Source: Bacillota bacterium
Lineage (GTDB): Bacteria; Bacillota; Clostridia; Acetivibrionales; DTU013
Reading direction: 5' to 3'
Assembly: GCA_023426125.1 (NCBI GenBank)
Contig: JAFABI010000032.1
Coordinates: 171,712 to 235,711 of the forward strand
DNA: 64,000 nt
Each line of letters begins with the position of its first letter. Within the stretch, counting starts at the first letter, position 1. The translations under genes were made by a program, and so were the position numbers. Below, piece after piece: positions 59,731 through 64,000 of the stretch. The notes under the pieces are model-generated. The model had not been told where the DNA came from, searched no databases, and was given only the letters and a program-made list of their open reading frames with translations.

Positions 59731-60242
59731 GACTATCCCTCCTGATTAAAATCAAACATTACAAGCAAACAGAATTTATTTTTTAAATAAAAGATTTCAG
59801 TATACAACTTTCTTTGTGCTTTATATTTTGAAATTAAATATCATTTAGAATGCTATCAGTTTTTTCAATATTAATTATACATTGAAAATATATTATTGTA
59901 AAGCAAGTCAGCCAGTTGCACCAGGACCAAACGCATGAATATTCAAGGCAAAATCATGACGGTATCTCGAATTTAAAAAAATTATAAAGATTTGGAGTGA
60001 GCCAGGACACTACAGCCTGCCCATGACCATAACTCTATAAAAGTAAGTACAACTGGTCGATTATTACTTTCTGCTTTTATTAAAAAAAGAAAAAGATTGC
60101 CTCGACAATCTTTTTTACCTTTAAATTAATTCGTGCGTTTGCCCTGATTTGAGTTTCAAACCTGCACTACATTTATGATTATGTGCCGGTAAAAAGGGTA
60201 AGGATAAATTGATTAAACCCAATAACGAAAGGATCTGATTCT
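59731..60242. other. 512-base intergenic region without a gene
   Basis: An AT-rich gap between two genes that point away from each other. It must hold both of their promoters. The one clear structure is the terminator-like hairpin at 60091-60116. I found no tRNA, no known riboswitch core and no credible short coding frame. Confidence 0.6.
60091..60116. terminator. Bidirectional terminator-like hairpin in a divergent gap
   Basis: AAAAGATTG (60091-60099) pairs with CAATCTTTT (60106-60114); T-runs follow on both strands. No annotated gene on either strand ends here, so it may close an unrecognized short transcript from within the 59731-60242 gap. Confidence 0.55.
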
Positions 60243-60662
60243 ATGAAGATACAGTACGAAACAACGGCCATCTCCACAGGAGGCCGCGACGGCAAGGTCG
60301 CCGTGGAGAACAGCCAATTGGAATTTCAAATGGCTCCGCCTGCGGAGATGGGCGGCACAAAATCAGGGGTGAACCCGGAGCAGCTGTTCGCAGCCGGTTA
60401 TTCAGCATGCTTCGGAAGCGCCGTACAACATGTCGTAAGGCTTAAAAAACTGGCGGTCCAGCCGCCTGAGATCCGTGTCAAGGTCGGCATAGGAAGGAAC
60501 GACGCAGGAGGCTATTCCCTGGCAGCGGACATTACCGCCATATTCAAAGGAATAGACCAGGAAACCGCAGATGCACTGGTCAGCGAGGCACACCAGGTCT
60601 GCCCCTATTCCAATGCTACCCGAGGGAACATAGACGTAAATGTAACGGCAAAAGTCGAATGA
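60243..60662 (+). CDS. Organic hydroperoxide resistance protein (Ohr/OsmC family)
   Basis: 139 residues, the standard length of Ohr. GGRDGKVAVENSQLEFQMAP, NPEQLFAAGYSACFGSAVQH with the peroxidatic cysteine, and AHQVCPYSNATRGNIDV with the resolving cysteine are all present. It reduces organic peroxides with lipoyl or thiol reductants in the cytoplasm. AAAGGA lies 9 bases before the ATG. It stands alone and ends at a strong terminator. Confidence 0.93.
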   Translation: MKIQYETTAISTGGRDGKVAVENSQLEFQMAPPAEMGGTKSGVNPEQLFAAGYSACFGSAVQHVVRLKKLAVQPPEIRVKVGIGRNDAGGYSLAADITAIFKGIDQETADALVSEAHQVCPYSNATRGNIDVNVTAKVE

Positions 60663-60670
60663 CCTTTAAA

Positions 60671-60696
60671 GGCGGAGAACCTTCTCCGCCTTTTTT
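60671..60696 (+). terminator. Intrinsic terminator of the Ohr gene
   Basis: GGCGGAGAA (60671-60679), a 2-base loop, TTCTCCGCC (60682-60690) and six T. It starts 9 bases after the stop codon and also separates this gene from the convergent aldolase gene. Confidence 0.9.
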
Positions 60697-60732
60697 GCTT
60701 TATCGAGTTGATAACCAATTATATTCGACTAA

Positions 60733-61503
60733 TTAAACGCTTCTATATTTCTCGATCAATTCCCGGCAGCGCTCCGCATACAGTCCTATATCCACAGAAT
60801 AACTCAGGTATTGTACCCCTGATTTTTTCCATTTTTCTAGAGCAGCCATGTTATCAACAAATACCCCTGTAGCAATTCCCTTTTCCCTGCACCTGGCATT
60901 GATTTCTTCGATTTTTTCTACTACGGTTCCATGCTCCACCTGTCCCCGTACACCGAGCGATTGAGACAAGTCATAGGGACCGACAAAAATGACATCGATG
61001 CCTCTTACCTCAAGAATCTCATCCAGGTTTTCAATAGCTTCCCTGCCTTCCAGCTGTAATATGACAAGCGCTTCATCGGCATTTTTGAAATACTCGTAGC
61101 GGTCCGTCACAGAATACTTTGCCGCTCTGACAAACCGGCAAACGCCCCTGTTTCCCAATGGAGAGAATTTAGATACCTCCACTGCCATCCTTGCCTGACG
61201 GGCATTGCATATTTGAGGTATCTGCACTCCGCCGGCGCCTATATCCAAAACTCTCCCCATGTCGGAAACTGTCTCAAAGGGAACACGGACAATGGGTATC
61301 ATACCTGTAATCTCCGCTGCCCGTATGAGGTTTTGAAGCATAGCTACATTCGAGGGTCCATGCTCCATATCAAGGATAACATAATCAAATCCGGCATATC
61401 CCGAGGCCTCAATAAAGGCAGGATCCGATGTCTTTGAAAATGTACCCAATACTGTTTCTCCTCTTCTAAGTTTATCCTTGAATCCGAATAAATCCTTTAT
61501 CAT
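60733..61503 (-). CDS. HpcH/HpaI-type class II aldolase
   Basis: 256 residues. VLGTFSKTSDPAFIEASGYA, YVILDMEHGPSN, DIGAGGVQIPQICNARQAR, LQLEGREAIENLDEIL and GPYDLSQSLGVRG follow the pattern of 2-keto-3-deoxy-acid (4-hydroxy-2-oxo-heptanedioate, KDR) aldolases that need a divalent metal, with E and D ligands. In a rhamnose/fucose setting it may split 2-keto-3-deoxy-rhamnonate or -fuconate to pyruvate and lactaldehyde; this is inference. GGGGGAG precedes the ATG at 61503. Confidence 0.85.
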   Translation of the reverse strand: MIKDLFGFKDKLRRGETVLGTFSKTSDPAFIEASGYAGFDYVILDMEHGPSNVAMLQNLIRAAEITGMIPIVRVPFETVSDMGRVLDIGAGGVQIPQICNARQARMAVEVSKFSPLGNRGVCRFVRAAKYSVTDRYEYFKNADEALVILQLEGREAIENLDEILEVRGIDVIFVGPYDLSQSLGVRGQVEHGTVVEKIEEINARCREKGIATGVFVDNMAALEKWKKSGVQYLSYSVDIGLYAERCRELIEKYRSV

Positions 61504-61540
61504 CACTCAACTCCCCCAGAACTCAATTTAAAAATTATCT

Positions 61541-61745
61541 TTATAAATCAAACTTCCTGCCTTCATCAATCATTGCAAGATAGTTGTCTACGGGTATATA
61601 ATCCGTAATCCAGTTGCCTGCCCCCAGGCAATACCCTCCGTCTTTCATACATATTTCAAGGGTCTCCCGAACTTTACGTCTTACGGCCTCCTCATCCGAT
61701 CTGGCTAAAAAATCAACATCCATACCCTAAGCAATGCCATTTTAT
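61541..61745 (-). pseudogene. C-terminal remnant of a URO-D superfamily gene
   Basis: The frame 61541-61723 reads GMDVDFLARSDEEAVRRKV, then DGGYCLGAGNWITDYIPVDN, LAMIDEGRKFDL, the typical end of URO-D-like/corrinoid methyltransferase-like proteins with the C-terminal cysteine. Upstream the match continues as KDKMALL in another frame and then fades, so a single-base loss and a large 5' deletion are likely. About 290 residues are missing. It is immediately upstream of the aldolase gene. Confidence 0.65.
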
Positions 61746-61845
61746 CTTTCCTTTCCGTGCATGAATAAATTAATTCACACATCTGCTTTTACACTTTTCT
61801 ATTTGCTTACTTTACTACCATCCTGCATTTTTCTACATAAAAACC

Positions 61846-63711
61846 TTAAGCAATAATATTTGCCTCGACCTCTCCGAGAAGCACACCGAACGGATCGGCT
61901 CCCTCAGCAATGCTTTGAATATGCAGATAACTGATACCATTAACGCTTGGCTTGATCAACGGTACATGAAACCACTGTTCCGAACCGTCCATACTGTATT
62001 CCGCCAGCTCTCCGGTGCAGTCCTTCCATCGGATTTCGAGCCTTATCCACTGATCACGAGGCAGTCGTATGGTTTTATTGAGATTTCCTCCCCGGTCAAT
62101 TTCCAGGACGTATTGCGCAAAGGTATGAACAACGGGATCTACCGGATTGAACCATCGATCACATAAACAGATCCTGACTCCCTGTGAGCCGGACGGCACA
62201 CGTATACGCAACAAGACTCTCCCTGCTTTGCCCGCCGGAAAGTTCCATACAGCCCCTTCCGGCTCATAAACCAGGCGCGGATCAGGATGCCTTGCAATAA
62301 GCAGCGCTTCTTTCGGCCAGTCTCTGCCTCCTTGTTCATGTACGGCATCAGGATCCGGCATAAGCTGGGCGCCCGGACGCCGGTTATAGGCACAGTGCCC
62401 CCATCCCCCAGGGCCGCCAAAGCTCCCCTCCAGGCCTAGCAAGCTTTTAACGTATTGGTGTGTAGACCAGTCGATCAGCCCTTTCGAGAAGTCGTCTTTC
62501 CGGTTTTTTTCCTCAAGCCATACGGGATCGAAAATTAGCAGTTTCCGCATCAGCGGATTCTGGCCAACAGCCACCAGTACCTTGCCCTCGGGCAGTTCGA
62601 CGGCCTGATTGTGATGTATGCTTCGATCGGGGCTTTGTTCGTTCCCTCCGACTGTCCTGAAATCGCTGTCATTTCGCCGCTCGTTGAGTAACAGTTCTCG
62701 AAATCCGCACCACGTCACGCCTTCATCGTACGAAACCGCCGCATGGAAAGCATCACGGTTAGTGAAGACATCCTCGGTCCAGCCTGTATGATAAATCGTC
62801 TCCGACAGACCGAAATATTCCCGATGATCCAGCTCCGGCAGCGGCACGGTGTTGCACCAGAATGCAAGAAGCCGCCCGTCCTGCATCCGCAGCAGCCCCG
62901 GCTGGGTGATGGTATTGGGAAAACGCGATGGCTGAGCGGGTGACCAGCTTTCACCGCCATTAGTAGAGAAGGACTCATAAAAGCAGTCAAGAGAAGTGCG
63001 AAGAAGCACCCAGAGACGCCCATCCGACAGTTCTACCACGCTTGGCTCGCAGGCATCGTTCTGCCAGCGCAGACCTTTGTGCGGCCACTGAGCCTCATGC
63101 CGGGACACAGAGGGGATTTCGGATTTCCACCAGGAGTGTCCGTCATCCTCCGAAAGCAAGACGACCGGAATCGTCCTATCACCCACACGATACTGTGCAG
63201 GCTGAACCCAGCGTCGCCGGGAGCGAAGAGGTACAGGCGGCCGCAGGATGGTATAAACCTCCTCACCAATACGGTTGACAGTATACGGACCATCTATTCC
63301 CTGACTGGAGCGGAATACATAGGTTCCACCTTCTGGCATTCCGGATGCCAGCGGACGATTTAGATAGCATCCTCTGCTGCTTCCCTCCTGGTGACTGCTT
63401 CCCAGGTGCAGCCAGTCCCCGGACCAGGGAGAGCATGCGCCGGCAAATGCGCCATCGGGCGGAACCGGCCGTTCACGCCAGGAAAGTCCGCAATCGTCAC
63501 TGACTAAAAACACATTCCGCCAGCTATTATCCGCAAACCGTTGTCCATAATGGCGCAGTTGACCATCGGGAAGTCTTACCAGGCCCCGGCTGGCATCCTC
63601 CGGAGGAACGCCTGTCACGACGGGGGCAAAGATAGCTTGAAGGCGGTTTCTTTCGTAATCGCCACAGGAAGTGGGGAATGGAATGGGAACGGATAATTTT
63701 TGACCAGACAT
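61846..63711 (-). CDS. BNR-repeat/sialidase-fold protein
   Basis: 621 residues with Asp-box motifs: SDDCGLSWRE, SEDDGHSWWKSE, STNGGESWSP and SYDEGVTWCGF, spaced along a six-bladed propeller. EPSVVELSDGRLWVLLRTSL and NHNQAVELPEGKVLVAVGQ-like stretches resemble exo-alpha-sialidase domain proteins of glycan loci. The second part from about 480 looks like a beta-sandwich. There is no signal peptide. True sialidase activity is not assured because many family members cut other sugars or lack the arginine triad. Confidence 0.75.
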   Translation of the reverse strand: MSGQKLSVPIPFPTSCGDYERNRLQAIFAPVVTGVPPEDASRGLVRLPDGQLRHYGQRFADNSWRNVFLVSDDCGLSWRERPVPPDGAFAGACSPWSGDWLHLGSSHQEGSSRGCYLNRPLASGMPEGGTYVFRSSQGIDGPYTVNRIGEEVYTILRPPVPLRSRRRWVQPAQYRVGDRTIPVVLLSEDDGHSWWKSEIPSVSRHEAQWPHKGLRWQNDACEPSVVELSDGRLWVLLRTSLDCFYESFSTNGGESWSPAQPSRFPNTITQPGLLRMQDGRLLAFWCNTVPLPELDHREYFGLSETIYHTGWTEDVFTNRDAFHAAVSYDEGVTWCGFRELLLNERRNDSDFRTVGGNEQSPDRSIHHNQAVELPEGKVLVAVGQNPLMRKLLIFDPVWLEEKNRKDDFSKGLIDWSTHQYVKSLLGLEGSFGGPGGWGHCAYNRRPGAQLMPDPDAVHEQGGRDWPKEALLIARHPDPRLVYEPEGAVWNFPAGKAGRVLLRIRVPSGSQGVRICLCDRWFNPVDPVVHTFAQYVLEIDRGGNLNKTIRLPRDQWIRLEIRWKDCTGELAEYSMDGSEQWFHVPLIKPSVNGISYLHIQSIAEGADPFGVLLGEVEANIIA

Positions 63712-63763
63712 ACGATGGCCTCCTTTAGTGATTTATCAGATTTCTTCTGCAGCATTTGTTGAT

Positions 63764-63801
63764 GACCTCATCATGGCTAGATCTATAGTCATGATGAGGT
63801 C
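63764..63801 (-). terminator. Hairpin between two glycan genes
   Basis: GACCTCATCATG (63764-63775) and CATGATGAGGTC (63790-63801) make a perfect 12-bp stem. It follows the stop codon of the partial gene at 63862 by about 60 bases and lies about 50 bases upstream of the BNR gene start. The T-run is absent, so its role is open. Confidence 0.5.
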
Positions 63802-63861
63802 TATCAATCGAAATAGGGTCCGTTTGTTTTAAAACAGGATCTATCATTGATTAGCTAATAC

Positions 63862-64000
63862 CTAAATGGCCATTATCTCCAGTACCCTCGCATAGTTGTC
63901 GGTGCCATGGCTGGGGTCGGTAATATTCAGCCTTATCCTGGTTGTGTTCACTGCTGTAAATACCAGATCATTATATTGCCCGCTGCTCCCATCCATTGGA
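63862..64000 (-). CDS. C-terminal end of a protein with a carbohydrate-binding-like domain, partial
   Basis: The last 45 or so residues of a gene that runs in from the right edge: YNDLVFTAVNTTRIRLNITD followed by YARVLEIMAI and a TAG stop at 63862. The alternating pattern ending in A-R-V-L-E-I is typical of galactose-binding (discoidin/F5-8-type) domains attached to glycoside hydrolases. Which enzyme precedes it cannot be seen. Confidence 0.5.
   Translation of the reverse strand, partial: PMDGSSGQYNDLVFTAVNTTRIRLNITDPSHGTDNYARVLEIMAI

Overview
The window looks like chromosomal DNA of an anaerobic, endospore-forming, saccharolytic member of the Clostridia (Firmicutes). The evidence is a complete GerA-type germinant-receptor operon behind a sigma-G-like promoter, strong AGGAGG ribosome binding sites throughout, AraC/YesN-type sugar regulators, ABC sugar permeases without a local ATPase, and iron-sulfur rich, thiocarboxylate-type sulfur assimilation. 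No rRNA, tRNA or CRISPR array was seen.

Layout. 1-1.5 kb: a partial GNAT-like acyltransferase-domain protein and a DUF3786 protein. 1.6-3.4 kb: an XRE regulator with a dead S24-type domain, followed directly by a broken IS200/IS605-type TnpB element. 3.5-11.5 kb: a decayed integrative/mobilizable element (fragments of an XRE regulator, a relaxase, a large serine recombinase and a truncated HTH protein) surrounding one intact 1711-residue S-layer protein. That protein has a DUF4430 (transcobalamin-like) domain and sits behind a promoter, a cobalamin riboswitch and an intrinsic terminator. 11.7-19.2 kb: a URO-D family protein divergent from an AraC regulator, an SDR, ApbE, and a small cassette of a histidine phosphatase, a short Nudix protein, two P-loop kinase-like proteins and a zinc-phospholipase-C-like protein.

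19.2-34.5 kb: a leftward array of 16 genes for sulfate uptake (sbp-cysT-cysW-cysA), a ROK regulator, APS formation and reduction (cysH, cysD, cysN fused to a degenerate cysC), a sulfur-carrier relay (ThiS-like protein, MoeB/ThiF-like E1, JAMM protease), a compact siroheme sulfite reductase, TusA, MetY, a thioredoxin-reductase-like flavoprotein and precorrin-2 dehydrogenase. Together they can take sulfate to homocysteine through a protein thiocarboxylate. Two families of short palindromic repeats sit at many of the junctions, and some are read into the ends of the coding sequences.

34.5-40.9 kb: the ger operon (gerA-gerC-gerB plus a two-helix D-type subunit), then a TetR regulator divergent from an FMN-binding membrane protein and a flavodoxin. 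41-59.7 kb: a glycan-utilization locus read leftward: membrane sensor/AraC regulator, two ABC permeases, solute-binding lipoprotein, alpha-L-fucosidase, a URO-D family protein, a beta-propeller glycosidase, a GH106-like enzyme, KDPGal aldolase, KDGal kinase, galactonate dehydratase and a LacZ-type beta-galactosidase. None of the glycosidases has a signal peptide, so oligosaccharides (probably fucose- and galactose-containing) are likely imported and cut in the cytoplasm. 60-64 kb: Ohr/OsmC peroxidase, an HpaI-type aldolase, a URO-D remnant, a BNR/sialidase-fold protein, and the end of another protein with a carbohydrate-binding-like C terminus.
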